A stretch of 64,000 bases of DNA from Nitrobacter sp051535215 (GCF_051535215.1 NZ_JBPPLY010000012.1:21812-85811); one strand, 5' to 3'. Counted from the first letter of the stretch, positions 26,654 to 35,637 are shown. Made by a program: numbers and translations. Notes: a model not told the origin generated them from the sequence alone.

Positions 26654-27718
26654 TCAAGCCGTCACCTGGTCCAATCTCGCGTCGAGTTCGCGGACGGATA
26701 TGCCAAGCAGTTCCGCGGCGCGGGATTCCCCGATCACGCCTTCGGCCAACGCCCGGTAACATAGCCGCTCGAAACGCTTGGGTTCCTCCAGATCTGGCTC
26801 CAACGTTTCCGGCTCTTTGTAGGGCGCCGTTCTCCATCCCCGCTCGGCGAAGATCTTGAACAGCCGTGAGAAGGAGGCCTGGCTGATGATGCCGAGGTCC
26901 TTGCAGCGGTAAGCGAGCGCCTGAATGCTCACGCCGAAGCGCTTTTTCAGAGCGACCAGTTCACCGAGGCTGATCGACGAACGATGGACGCCGACTTCGG
27001 CGCGCAGGACGTCAGCCGGCATCAAAAAGGCGCCAGCGAAGCGATGCGCGGCCTTCTCCTCGTCGACGTCACCTGATGGTGCGATGACCATATGGCCGAG
27101 TTCATGGGCGAGGTTGAAGCGCTTGCGCTCGGACCACGTGCTGCGCTTGATGACGATGACGCGTGCTGCTGCCCGGTCCTTGCGCCTGACCTTGGCGGCA
27201 AGGCCGTCGATATCGTCGAGATCGAGCGACAGGATCTTGATGCCGCGCTCCTCGAGTAGCTCGGCGAGCTGCGGGATCGGGTCATTTCCGAGGCCCCAAT
27301 CATCACGCACGGAACGCGCCGCATCTTCAGCATCGCGCAAGTCAGCGACGGGGTGAGGCGCACTTCGCGGCTGCTCCCACTCGACGCTGCGCATCTGCAG
27401 GAGATCCTCGACGGCGAGATAGCGCTCAAGCATGTGAATGGCGCGCGCCTCAAGGACGGCCTCCTCCTTCGAAGACGCTCCGACCTTCTTCCTGAAATCT
27501 ACCCCCTCCAGGGCAATCTCGTCCTCACTGAGGAGATATTCCTCCGTGACGTCGAGCGCCTTTGCGAGGGCCATCAGGACGCGCGAACTCGGCATGTCCT
27601 CGTTTCGCTCATATTTTCCAATGGCTTGAGCCGAAACAATGCCTTCCATGGCATCGGAGAGCGCGCGCAGCGACAGGCCCGACGCGGATCGGGCTACTTT
27701 GAGCTTGTTTCCGATCAT
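26654..27718 (-). CDS. XRE-ImmA/IrrE fusion regulator (HTH plus metallopeptidase)
   Basis: The 354-residue protein has an N-terminal XRE helix-turn-helix (VARSASGLSLRALSDAMEGI, then QAIGKYERNEDMPSS) and a central ImmA/IrrE-type zinc peptidase (RFNLAHELGHMV, with AAHRFAGAFLMPAD). The C-terminal part is helical. Start ATG 27718 has a GGAGG site. Such proteins are derepressed by self or partner cleavage after stress. It is paired with a PIN gene and divergent from a CBASS operon 213 bp away. CapH/CapP, an HTH and a peptidase that control some CBASS systems, offer a parallel; a link here is inference. Confidence 0.9.
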   Translation of the reverse strand: MIGNKLKVARSASGLSLRALSDAMEGIVSAQAIGKYERNEDMPSSRVLMALAKALDVTEEYLLSEDEIALEGVDFRKKVGASSKEEAVLEARAIHMLERYLAVEDLLQMRSVEWEQPRSAPHPVADLRDAEDAARSVRDDWGLGNDPIPQLAELLEERGIKILSLDLDDIDGLAAKVRRKDRAAARVIVIKRSTWSERKRFNLAHELGHMVIAPSGDVDEEKAAHRFAGAFLMPADVLRAEVGVHRSSISLGELVALKKRFGVSIQALAYRCKDLGIISQASFSRLFKIFAERGWRTAPYKEPETLEPDLEEPKRFERLCYRALAEGVIGESRAAELLGISVRELDARLDQVTA

Positions 27719-27739
27719 GGTGGCCTCCTTGCGACTATT

Positions 27740-27854
27740 AGTTTCCAAAACTACGATATAGATCGAAAATTGTAAACCAGAATCCCTTGAAAACTGGCCT
27801 AAAATAGCTCACATGTGAGTACAGCGCTGTTCCTCATTCCGGTTTTGTAAACCG
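27740..27854. promoter_or_regulatory. Candidate operators between XRE-ImmA and CBASS genes
   Basis: The divergent 213-bp region contains AGTTTCCAAAACT (27740-27752, 5-bp arms), CTCACATGTGAG (27808-27819, perfect 12-bp palindrome) and CGGTTTTGTAAACCG (27840-27854, 6-bp arms). The first and third share a GTTT/AAAC half-site pattern that an XRE dimer could bind. Assignment is by pattern only. Confidence 0.4.
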
Positions 27855-27931
27855 ACGGGCGCGGCGGCCGCGGCAGACCCATCCAATCGGGCGGGCGACG
27901 GACAGGCGCCGAGCGAGAAAAGGAAGAGGCG

Positions 27932-28876
27932 ATGGCGTTGAGCAATACGGAACTTCGATACTATGACAGCAACGTCCTGCGCCTGCCGGACGACAAACGG
28001 AAAGAGTATCACGAGCAGGTCGACCGGCTGATCGTCGAACTGTGTAAGGGCGTCCGCGACAAGACCGAGATCAAGATCACCAAGGTGGTGAAGGCTGGCT
28101 CCTTCGCCAAATATACGATCTTGCGAAAGACAAGCGTAGATCCGGTCGACGTCGATGTGGTGTTCTACATTTCCGGGCGCGACGCCGACAAGGAGACGCT
28201 CGATAGCCTGAACAACACGATCTACGACCTGTTGATCAAGCAGTACCCCAACAAGTCGGTCGAGGATTTCGAGATCCAGCGTAAGGCCGCGACAGTGACT
28301 TTTGTTGGCACCGGGCTCAGCGTCGACATTGTCCCGGTGATCGAGGATGAGAACCGGCCCGGTTATGGATGGCAGTTCGACATCCACGATGGCTCGAAGA
28401 TTCAGACCTGCGCCCCGTGCCAGATCAAGTTCGTTCGGGATCGCAAGAATCAGGACGGCGACTTTCGCACGCTCGTGCGCCTAGCGAAGAAGTGGCGCAA
28501 TCACGCGGAGATCAAGCCGCTCAAATCCTTCGCCATCGAGCTGATCATGGCCCACGTGTTGGCGACGCAGGGTAATTCGGGGGGCATCGAGCAGCGCTTT
28601 CGCAACTTCCTCCTTTACATCGCTCAGTCGGGTCTGAAGGAGCAGATCAGCTTCCCCGAGAACACCGCGCCGTTCGGGACCTTCACCGATCCGGTGGTGA
28701 TCCTCGATCCAGTTTACAGCCTGAACAACGTGACCAGCCGTATCTCGGAAGCCGAACGCAAGGAGATCGTCGCGGCCGCGGAGGCGGCATGGGAGGCCGC
28801 CAATTTCGCATCTGCCGAGAATGACAATGAGGTCTGGAAGGAGATCTTCGGCCCTCGCTTCAAGACGGAGGACTGA
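27932..28876 (+). CDS. CBASS CD-NTase (cyclic oligonucleotide synthase)
   Basis: The 314-residue nucleotidyltransferase has the GSFAKYT motif at 56-62, catalytic DVD at 73-75 and the third Asp in LSVDIVPVI (132), the full active site of OAS/cGAS-like CD-NTases. It would make a cyclic di- or trinucleotide signal on phage infection. ATG 27932 is preceded by a strong ggaagagg site. It is followed 1 bp later by a HORMA gene and then a TRIP13-like ATPase, the order of HORMA-TRIP13-regulated CBASS. No effector gene remains, so signalling output is probably lost. Confidence 0.92.
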   Translation: MALSNTELRYYDSNVLRLPDDKRKEYHEQVDRLIVELCKGVRDKTEIKITKVVKAGSFAKYTILRKTSVDPVDVDVVFYISGRDADKETLDSLNNTIYDLLIKQYPNKSVEDFEIQRKAATVTFVGTGLSVDIVPVIEDENRPGYGWQFDIHDGSKIQTCAPCQIKFVRDRKNQDGDFRTLVRLAKKWRNHAEIKPLKSFAIELIMAHVLATQGNSGGIEQRFRNFLLYIAQSGLKEQISFPENTAPFGTFTDPVVILDPVYSLNNVTSRISEAERKEIVAAAEAAWEAANFASAENDNEVWKEIFGPRFKTED

Positions 28877-28877
28877 G

Positions 28878-29300
28878 ATGAGCCAGACCAGAACCGCAAG
28901 CGCTACCTACACGGTTGTCGACATCGAGAACGTCGTCCGTCGCGTGAAAGCTGACCTTGTAATGATCGCCGACAGCACTGGTGGTTGGACGTCCGCCAAG
29001 GCTGCCGAATATGCGCATGATGTCGAGGTTCTGGCAAAAGCCGGTTATCTCGCTTGGGTCGACGTCACGCTGTTCAGCAATGGCGTCGAGGTCAAAGCCG
29101 TCAGGTTCGAGGTCGATACCGACGCCGGTTCGCTCACCACGAGCAGGCCCGGGGGTGTCCTCTGGCCGAAGGTGGCGGGGGCATATCTGCGCATCATCCT
29201 CAGCTACACCGACGCCTACACGAGTGCCGCGCGCCAGGCCATGAAGGGCAAGCTCAAGATCGGGTCACCTCTTATGACGACACCAGCTATGCCAGCCTGA
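28878..29300 (+). CDS. CBASS HORMA-domain protein, frameshifted near the 3' end
   Basis: The frame starts MSQTRTASATYTVVDIENVV and contains VEVLAKAGYLAWVDVTLF and WPKVAGAYLRIILSY, typical of bacterial HORMA-1 proteins that activate CD-NTases after recognising a signal. Near 29268 one base seems lost: the correct ending (SYDDTSYASL, GGRNYVSNAYGMQRKDWAA) continues in another frame to a stop at 29366-29368. That stop overlaps the next gene's GTG, which supports the original end. The shift replaces about 30 residues of the C-terminal safety-belt region and probably inactivates the protein. Confidence 0.85.
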   Translation: MSQTRTASATYTVVDIENVVRRVKADLVMIADSTGGWTSAKAAEYAHDVEVLAKAGYLAWVDVTLFSNGVEVKAVRFEVDTDAGSLTTSRPGGVLWPKVAGAYLRIILSYTDAYTSAARQAMKGKLKIGSPLMTTPAMPA

Positions 29301-29364
29301 CTTCCTCGGGCGGCCGCAACTACGTCAGCAACGCCTATGGCATGCAGAGAAAGGATTGGGCAGC

Positions 29365-29739
29365 GTGAGCCAGCCGAGCACCTTCGATAGCGAAACTCCA
29401 CTTCCCAATGAGGCGCTCGCCAAGCGGGAAAAGACGCTGCTTGGCTTTGCGTCGCGTTATTCCCGCATCCACGACCAGCTTCGGCTGCTCTTGAATGTTG
29501 GTGGCCTGGGGGACTGGAACCGCAAGCATCATGGCGGCAAGCTCGCAATCTGCGATCTCGTCGCCGAGCAATATCCGCTGGTGATTTTCCACGGCGACGT
29601 CGGGACCGGCAAGACGGCGATGGCCGAGTGCATCGCTAATAAGCTTGTGGCTGAGGCCAAGAGCGAGGACTCGATCCTTGATCTCGTCCATTGCGGTGGC
29701 TCTCAAGTCGGATGCCGGTCGGCCAGTTCGCGCAGATAA
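29365..29739 (+). pseudogene. CBASS TRIP13/Pch2-like AAA+ ATPase, truncated
   Basis: From a GTG overlapping the HORMA stop the frame reads the N-terminal adaptor region and then VIFHGDVGTGKTAMAEC, the Walker A motif at about 77-84. After SEDSIL (near 29683) the family sequence ends and the frame runs antisense through the end of the DUF971 gene to a stop at 29739. Walker B, sensor and lid are missing. TRIP13 remodels HORMA proteins to switch CBASS off, so this piece cannot function. The break marks the edge of the accessory segment. Confidence 0.85.
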
Positions 29740-29996
29740 GGCCACGGATAGATGCCACGGTCATGTCCATCCGAAAACGAGAGACGCAATGCGTAATTCC
29801 CGATCGGTTCGATAGAGACCACATGTAGCTCGGGCGATATCACAAGCTCGATGCCATCGACTTGACGACGAATTTCCGTGGCCGCGCGGCTGGCGCGGCG
29901 CAGTCGTTCGGCCTCGATGCGTCTGACGCCGCAATCAGGCCATGTCAACGCGAGCGCCGTAGCGCCGTCAATGAGTTCGACGTTAGTTGGTTGCAT
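29703..29996 (-). CDS. DUF971 (gamma-butyrobetaine hydroxylase-like N-terminal domain) protein
   Basis: The 97-residue product contains LALTWPDCGVRRIEAERLRR, VVSIEPIGNYALRLSFSDGH and GIYPWPYLRELA, the full DUF971 signature, a small zinc-binding-type domain also found at the N-terminus of gamma-butyrobetaine hydroxylases. Its start is ATG 29996. It is convergent with the cut TRIP13 gene, whose read-through overlaps its 3' end. It is probably backbone or part of the sulfur segment to its right. Confidence 0.88.
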   Translation of the reverse strand: MQPTNVELIDGATALALTWPDCGVRRIEAERLRRASRAATEIRRQVDGIELVISPELHVVSIEPIGNYALRLSFSDGHDRGIYPWPYLRELADRHPT

Positions 29997-30889
29997 TTTT
30001 CATCCAGATTGTCATTTGCAGTCGTCTTGTATGTTCGATCTCGTAATCGATGCGCGCAATAAATTGCTTTTGCGGGATTGCGGATGGGCATGGCCAATTT
30101 CTGCGGTGAGCCGCTATTAGGGCAAGCCAGTGCAATCACTGTCGTCTGAATTGGTGCAAGCTTTGTGAAGGGAGCTGAGACGACGGACGGCGCGTCTCAG
30201 ACGCTCCAGGCCGTATCGGTCACGCTCACCGATTGCGAAATGAGTTGAAGTTTGGTGACGGTGTCAGCGACAGGCGGCTGGCCGTTGATCTGACGCGTCG
30301 CTCAGAAATTCACGCCAGGAACAACATTCTCGTGAACGTCATCGATAAAAAATTGGTATGGCGGCGAGTGCAGATTTGCGAGCTGGATTGTCTTCGACGC
30401 GAATAAATCAGACGGCATTCGTCCACTGAAAGCGCGAACATGTCTAGGCAGTTGAGGTTTGAGGAAAACGGTTCTCTCCATAAAAACCGATAGAAAAAAC
30501 GAAGTGTGATTGGTTGCCAGCCAAAAACAAACGTGACGCGCTTTGCGAAATAACAGCGGGAGCGTTGTTATTTTTCCTCGCGTATCGACATTCCGCTTTT
30601 TGCTGCACATCATTCCGCATCTGAGTTTGTCGATCCGAAGTTTGTGCTCGATAACAAGGCGGGAGATTCAAGTGAAGCGCGGCGACTTTGATAGCCGGAG
30701 AGGTCGTGGTTGTTGCGACACAAGCATCGGTGTTGAAAGAGAGCCGGCCGCCGGTAATCGGCGTAACCCGACAAGGTGTTGTCGACAGACTTCATAGCCT
30801 GGCCCGCTTTCACAAGCATCGTCGTTCGCGACAGCGTTCCTTGCGGGTCGGACGTTCTCAATCATTACAACTCGATCGGAGAATTTAAC
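29997..30889. other. Long intergenic region upstream of the sulfonate operon
   Basis: About 890 bp without a convincing gene. It contains a small inverted repeat, ctgagacg / cgtctcag (30175-30200, 10-nt loop). Frames such as 30302-30613 (minus) lack protein-like character. The promoter of the sulfonate operon must lie in the right part; I could not pick a clear -35/-10 pair. Confidence 0.5.
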
Positions 30890-31840
30890 ATGCGTTCGTT
30901 CGAACGATTGATGGCGGTTGCCATCTTGTCGATAAGCGTCGTCGCGGCATCCGTAGGAGTATCCTACGGTCAAGACAAAGTCGTCCGTGTCGGCTACCAG
31001 AAATACGGAAACATCATCCTGCTCAAGGGCAAAGGGAGCCTCGAGAAAAAGCTCGCTCCTCTTGGCTTCAAGGTCGAGTGGAAGGAGTTCCCGTCCGGCC
31101 CTCCGCTGCTCGAAGCATTGAACGTGAACGCCATCGACTTCGGGCATGCGGGTGAATCGCCACCGATCTTCGGTCAGGCCGCCGGCGCGCAATTTCTTTA
31201 CGTCGCGCACGAGCCGCCAGCGCCGAAGGGGGAAGCAATCCTGGTGCCGAAGACATCGTCGATCAAAACGGTTGCCGACCTCAAGGACAAGAAAGTAGCG
31301 CTCAACAAGGGCTCCAACGTTCATTACCTGTTGGTGAAGGCGCTGGAGAAGGCGGGCCTGAAATATGCCGACATCGAACCGGTCTTCCTCGCGCCGGCCG
31401 ATGCTCGTGCTGCTTTCGAGCGTGGTTCGGTCGATGCCTGGGTGATTTGGGATCCGTATCAGGCTTCCGCGGAAGTCGCGACGGGTGCCCGCACCATTGC
31501 CGATGGGACGGGGCTTGCGCCCAATCACCAGTTCTATCTTGCCAACCAGAAATTCACCGAGGCTCATCCGGAGATTGTCGATGCGGTGATCGATGCGATC
31601 GCTGATATCGACCGTTGGGCAGATGGCAAGGAGAAGGCGGTCGCCGAGGAACTCAGCGCGGGCATCGGTATTCCGGCTCCCGTGCTGGAAATCGCGCTCA
31701 AACGCCAGACCTATGGAATCCGGCCGCTCGATGACAAGGTGGTCGCCGGTCAGCAAAGCATCGCCGATACCTTCTACGCATTAGGGCTTCTGCCGAAACC
31801 CCTGGTCGTCTCATCAGTCGTCAGAAAGGCCGGGTTATGA
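30890..31840 (+). CDS. ssuA: Aliphatic sulfonate ABC transporter, substrate-binding protein
   Basis: The 316-residue periplasmic protein has a signal peptide (LMAVAILSISVVAASVGVSYG) and the SsuA core: VVRVGYQKYGNIILLKGKG, FPSGPPLLEALNVNAIDFGH and SVDAWVIWDPYQASAE. It captures alkanesulfonates for import. I chose ATG 30890 with a ggag site; the longer in-frame extension upstream lacks a signal. Its stop overlaps the ssuD start (ATGA). First gene of a five-gene operon expected to respond to sulfate limitation. Confidence 0.95.
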   Translation: MRSFERLMAVAILSISVVAASVGVSYGQDKVVRVGYQKYGNIILLKGKGSLEKKLAPLGFKVEWKEFPSGPPLLEALNVNAIDFGHAGESPPIFGQAAGAQFLYVAHEPPAPKGEAILVPKTSSIKTVADLKDKKVALNKGSNVHYLLVKALEKAGLKYADIEPVFLAPADARAAFERGSVDAWVIWDPYQASAEVATGARTIADGTGLAPNHQFYLANQKFTEAHPEIVDAVIDAIADIDRWADGKEKAVAEELSAGIGIPAPVLEIALKRQTYGIRPLDDKVVAGQQSIADTFYALGLLPKPLVVSSVVRKAGL

Positions 31841-33027
31841 GCGCTGCTCCGGCTGCAAACGCCAACATCCTCTGGTTTCTGCCGACCCACGGTGATGGCC
31901 GCTATCTCGGCACCACCACCGGTGGCCGCGAGGTGAACTTCAGCTACCTGCGCCAGATCGCTCAGGCCGCCGACCAACTCGGCTACTACGGCGTGCTGTT
32001 GCCGACCGGCCGGAGCTGCGAGGATTCGTGGGTGACGGCCTCTGCGGTGGCGCCGTGGACCGAACGCCTGCGTTATCTGGTGGCGGTGCGCCCCGGTCTG
32101 CAATCGCCGACGGTCGCAGCACGGATGACGGCGACGCTGGATCGTGTATCCAACGGCCGTTTGCTGATTAACGTCGTGACCGGAGGCGACCCGGTCGAAA
32201 ACAAGGGCGACGGCATCCATCTCGATCATGACGAACGCTATGTCGTCACCCGTGAATTCCTGAATGTCTATCGCGCGCTGCTGGCAGGCGAGACCGTCAA
32301 CATAGAAGGCAAGCATATCCGCATCGAGGATGGCCGCCTGCTGTTTCAGCCGGTTCAGCAGCCGCATCCGCCGCTTTACTTCGGGGGATCGTCGGATGCG
32401 GGCATCGATGTCGCGGTCGATACCGTCGACAAGTACTTGACCTGGGGCGAGCCTCCGGCGCAGGTCGCGGACAAGGTCAATCGCGTCCGCGCGGTGGCGG
32501 CGGCACGAGGACGCCAGCTCAGTTTCGGAATCCGGCTGCACGTCATTGTGCGCGAGACCAATGCCGAGGCCTGGAGGGCCGCGGACGAACTGATCTCGTA
32601 CGTCACCGACGATACCATCGCGGCTGCGCAAAAGATCTTCTCGCGGATGGACTCCGTCGGCCAACAGCGCATGGCGCAGTTGCATGGCGGGCGTCGCGAC
32701 AAGCTCGAGATCAGTCCCAACCTGTGGGCAGGCGTCGGGCTGGTGCGCGGCGGTGCGGGTACGGCCCTGGTCGGCGATCCCGATACGGTCGCGGACAGGA
32801 TCAGGGAATATCAGGACGTCGGTATCGATACGTTCATTCTGTCCGGCTATCCGCATCTGGAGGAAGCCTACCGCTTTGCCGAACTAGTGTTTCCGCTGCT
32901 GTCGCCGCCGACGCGCGACAACGTTAAATCCATCCGGCTCAACACCGGGCCGTTCGGCGAGACCATCGCCAATGAGAGCCGTCCGACCGACGTGCGGCCG
33001 CTGCAGCGGGAGATCGCACGCTCATGA
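31837..33027 (+). CDS. ssuD: FMNH2-dependent alkanesulfonate monooxygenase
   Basis: The 396-residue TIM-barrel enzyme cleaves C1 and longer sulfonates to aldehyde and sulfite using FMNH2 and oxygen. Family segments are clear: ILWFLPTHGDGRYLG, YYGVLLPTGRSCEDSW, NVVTGGDPVENKGDG and FGIRLHVIVRET. It is coupled to ssuA (ATGA) and overlaps ssuC by 4 bp. The flavin reductase at the end of the operon supplies FMNH2. Confidence 0.97.
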   Translation: MSAAPAANANILWFLPTHGDGRYLGTTTGGREVNFSYLRQIAQAADQLGYYGVLLPTGRSCEDSWVTASAVAPWTERLRYLVAVRPGLQSPTVAARMTATLDRVSNGRLLINVVTGGDPVENKGDGIHLDHDERYVVTREFLNVYRALLAGETVNIEGKHIRIEDGRLLFQPVQQPHPPLYFGGSSDAGIDVAVDTVDKYLTWGEPPAQVADKVNRVRAVAAARGRQLSFGIRLHVIVRETNAEAWRAADELISYVTDDTIAAAQKIFSRMDSVGQQRMAQLHGGRRDKLEISPNLWAGVGLVRGGAGTALVGDPDTVADRIREYQDVGIDTFILSGYPHLEEAYRFAELVFPLLSPPTRDNVKSIRLNTGPFGETIANESRPTDVRPLQREIARS

Positions 33028-33830
33028 GCATGGCGGAGACGCTTTCGGGCGACCGCAAGTGGCGGCTGCCGCGTCTTGACGGCATCATTCAATGGATCCT
33101 GCCGGCCGCTATCCTGCTTGTCTGGCAGGTCGCCTGCAACACGGGCTATGTGCCGGCACGCGTGCTGCCGGCGCCGACCGATGTCGTGCTGGCGGGCTGG
33201 AAATCGCTGCAGTCGGGCGAACTGGTCCGCAACATATGGGTCAGCTTCTGGCGCGCGACCATTGGCTTCTTGATCGGCGGCGGCATCGGCTTCGCGTTTG
33301 GACTTGCCAATGGGCTTTCGCAGCTCAGCGACAAACTGACCGACACCACCTTGCAGATGGTCCGCAACGTGCCGCATCTGGCGCTGATCCCGCTCGTCAT
33401 TCTGTGGTTCGGCATCGACGAGTCGGCAAAGCTGTTTCTTGTGGCGCTCGGCGTGTTCTTCCCGGTCTATCTCAACACGCTGCACGGCATCCGCACCGTC
33501 GACCCGCAACTGATCGAGATGGGGCGCATCTATGACATGAGCAGCGGGGAACTGTTCCGCCGCGTCATCTTTCCGAGCGCGCTGCCCTCGATCTTCGTCG
33601 GCGTGCGCTTCGCGCTCGGCATCATGTGGCTGACCCTGATCGTGGCGGAGACCATCGCGGCGTCGTCGGGGCTTGGCTACATGGCGATGCAGGCGCGTGA
33701 ATTCATGCTGATCGACGTCGTCGTGCTGAGCATCCTGATCTATGCGCTGCTCGGCAAGCTGGCCGATAGCGCTTCGCGTTTCCTCGAGCAACTGACCCTG
33801 TCCTGGCATCCAGCGTTTCAAAAGCAATGA
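33024..33830 (+). CDS. ssuC: Sulfonate ABC transporter permease
   Basis: The 268-residue inner-membrane protein has six predicted helices and the EAA-type loop (GRIYDMSSGELFRRVIFPSA then LPSIFVGVRFALGIMW) of binding-protein-dependent permeases, near residue 175. It pairs with SsuB to import sulfonates delivered by SsuA. Start overlaps the ssuD stop and its own stop overlaps ssuB. Confidence 0.96.
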   Translation: MSMAETLSGDRKWRLPRLDGIIQWILPAAILLVWQVACNTGYVPARVLPAPTDVVLAGWKSLQSGELVRNIWVSFWRATIGFLIGGGIGFAFGLANGLSQLSDKLTDTTLQMVRNVPHLALIPLVILWFGIDESAKLFLVALGVFFPVYLNTLHGIRTVDPQLIEMGRIYDMSSGELFRRVIFPSALPSIFVGVRFALGIMWLTLIVAETIAASSGLGYMAMQAREFMLIDVVVLSILIYALLGKLADSASRFLEQLTLSWHPAFQKQ

Positions 33831-34702
33831 GAGTGACCATGCAGCAATCCCTTCGCGTGTTTCCTGACGTAGACTTCGTGCCCCCGGCCAAACTGATCGA
33901 GCAGGCGCGGATTGCCCGTCGGGCATCCGAGCCGAAATTTGAGCCAAAGTCCGAACCCCGGCCAGGCGGACTTTCTCTGACCATTCGGGATTTGCGAAAA
34001 TCGTTTGGTGAGAATGAGGTGCTGCGCGGGATCGACCTGCATATCCCGGCGGGCCAGTTCGTCGCTATCGTCGGTCGCAGCGGATGCGGCAAGAGTACCT
34101 TGCTGCGGTTGATCGCTGGACTTGAGACTGCGACTGCAGGCTCTATCAGCCTTAGTGAAAACCCGCGCGCGGAAGATGTGCGCGTCATGTTCCAGGAGCC
34201 GCGATTGCTTCCGTGGGCGACGGTTGCGGCAAACGTCGAGGTTGGCCTGGGTCGCGAGCGCGCAGCGCACGACGCCAAGACGCGCGCTGAGCAGACGCTC
34301 GCGGAGGTCGGGCTGTACGACAAGCGTGGTCAGTGGCCGCGTATCTTATCCGGCGGACAAAAGCAGCGCGTCGCACTTGCCCGCGCGCTGGTCAGCCATC
34401 CGCGTCTGCTGGCATTCGATGAACCGCTCGGTGCGCTCGATGCCTTGACCCGGATCTCGATGCAGAGATTACTTGAACGAGTATGGAGCGATCAGGCGTT
34501 CACCGCGATCCTCGTTACCCACGATGTCGCAGAGGCGGTAGCGTTGGCCGATCGCGTGCTGGTGATCGACCAGGGGCGGATCGCTCATGACGTGCAGATC
34601 AATATCGCTCGTCCGCGCCGGCGCGGTTCTGCCGATCTCGCCGCGCTCGAGGGATCGATCCTGCAGGAGCTGTTGAAAGAAGATCGGTCGGCCGATGCCT
34701 GA
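33827..34702 (+). CDS. ssuB: Sulfonate ABC transporter ATP-binding protein
   Basis: The 291-residue ATPase has Walker A GRSGCGKST, Q-loop VMFQEPRLLPW, signature LSGGQKQR and Walker B LLAFDEPLGALD, with the switch His in THD. About 50 residues precede the ABC fold, a longer N-terminus than E. coli SsuB. ATG 33827 overlaps the ssuC stop; ATG 33839 is an alternative. The flavin reductase follows 30 bp later. Confidence 0.96.
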   Translation: MRVTMQQSLRVFPDVDFVPPAKLIEQARIARRASEPKFEPKSEPRPGGLSLTIRDLRKSFGENEVLRGIDLHIPAGQFVAIVGRSGCGKSTLLRLIAGLETATAGSISLSENPRAEDVRVMFQEPRLLPWATVAANVEVGLGRERAAHDAKTRAEQTLAEVGLYDKRGQWPRILSGGQKQRVALARALVSHPRLLAFDEPLGALDALTRISMQRLLERVWSDQAFTAILVTHDVAEAVALADRVLVIDQGRIAHDVQINIARPRRRGSADLAALEGSILQELLKEDRSADA

Positions 34703-34732
34703 TGGACGAGCCACTTTTCATTTGAGGCCATC

Positions 34733-35266
34733 ATGAATTTAGTCGTTCGAGACGTTCCACGGGGACGCGGGATCGCGTCAGGCGAGTTCCGGAACGCCAT
34801 GCGTCATCTGACCGGCGGCGTCAGTGTCATCACGGCCGGGCGTGGCAGTGATATTTCGGGGATGACGGTAACCTCGGTCGCCTCGCTGGCAATCCAGCCG
34901 CCAACCCTCACGGTCGCTATCAACCTCAAAGCGTCAACATTGCCGTTGATCCGGCGGTATGGAGCTTTCGGCGTCAACATTCTGTCCGGCGAACAAACCG
35001 ATGTTGCCGAATGTTTTACCGGCAAGGACGGGCATAAGGGAGCGGAGCGCTTCGCCGGAAGTTCGTGGACAACGGGCGCGTTCGGCGTGCCGCTGCTCGC
35101 GGAGGCGCTGGTTGCCATCGGCTGCGAGCTGGAAGAAATCATCGAGCGGCACTCTCACGTTATCGCGCTTGGCCGCGTTGTTCATCTGGCTGCATCGCAA
35201 GGAAATACAGCTCTTGCCTATTGGCGAGGTGAATACATTACGATTGAACGAAACAGCGATACATAG
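34733..35266 (+). CDS. Flavin reductase family protein (SsuD partner)
   Basis: The 177-residue protein has the flavin-reductase-like fold: FRNAMRHLTGGVSVITAGRG, GMTVTSVASLAIQPPTLTVA and FGVNILSGEQTDVAECF, close to HpaC-type NADH:flavin reductases rather than E. coli SsuE. As the last gene of the operon it should supply FMNH2 to SsuD. Start ATG 34733 follows ssuB by 30 bp. Confidence 0.92.
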   Translation: MNLVVRDVPRGRGIASGEFRNAMRHLTGGVSVITAGRGSDISGMTVTSVASLAIQPPTLTVAINLKASTLPLIRRYGAFGVNILSGEQTDVAECFTGKDGHKGAERFAGSSWTTGAFGVPLLAEALVAIGCELEEIIERHSHVIALGRVVHLAASQGNTALAYWRGEYITIERNSDT

Positions 35267-35637
35267 CGGAAACTCCGATTAAGCGAAGAGATAAGCCCTA
35301 TGACTCAAGCTGTGGCTTAGACCTTGGCGGCGATAAAGGAGCTTGCGTTCCGGGGCTATTGGTCGGCTTTAAAGCTCCGGTTGCAGAATGCCTTGTACCC
35401 ACGAACACAGGTCGCTGGCGGGTCCTGTGGCCAACCAGTCGGTAGAGTACAGCGCACCGTCCGCTGGTGCTGCTCCGACGGCCGCAATCACCGACATCCT
35501 ATTATGAACTCGTCACGGACTGGTAAAACCGTCATCATTACCGCACTTGCCGATCGAAGATGTGACGTCAGGATTTAGACGAAGGCACCGAATGACTTGA
35601 TGTTCCTTCATCCATTGAGAGTTGCATCCGAAGGACT
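35267..35637. other. Intergenic region, nothing recognised
   Basis: About 370 bp after the sulfonate operon. An 84-codon plus-strand frame (35324-35578) has no domain and an odd composition. No terminator-like hairpin with a T run is obvious. Confidence 0.4.

Noticed and set aside
30302..30613. A 103-codon minus-strand frame upstream of ssuA
   Set aside because: Composition is not protein-like, there is no ribosome-binding site and no recognisable motif.
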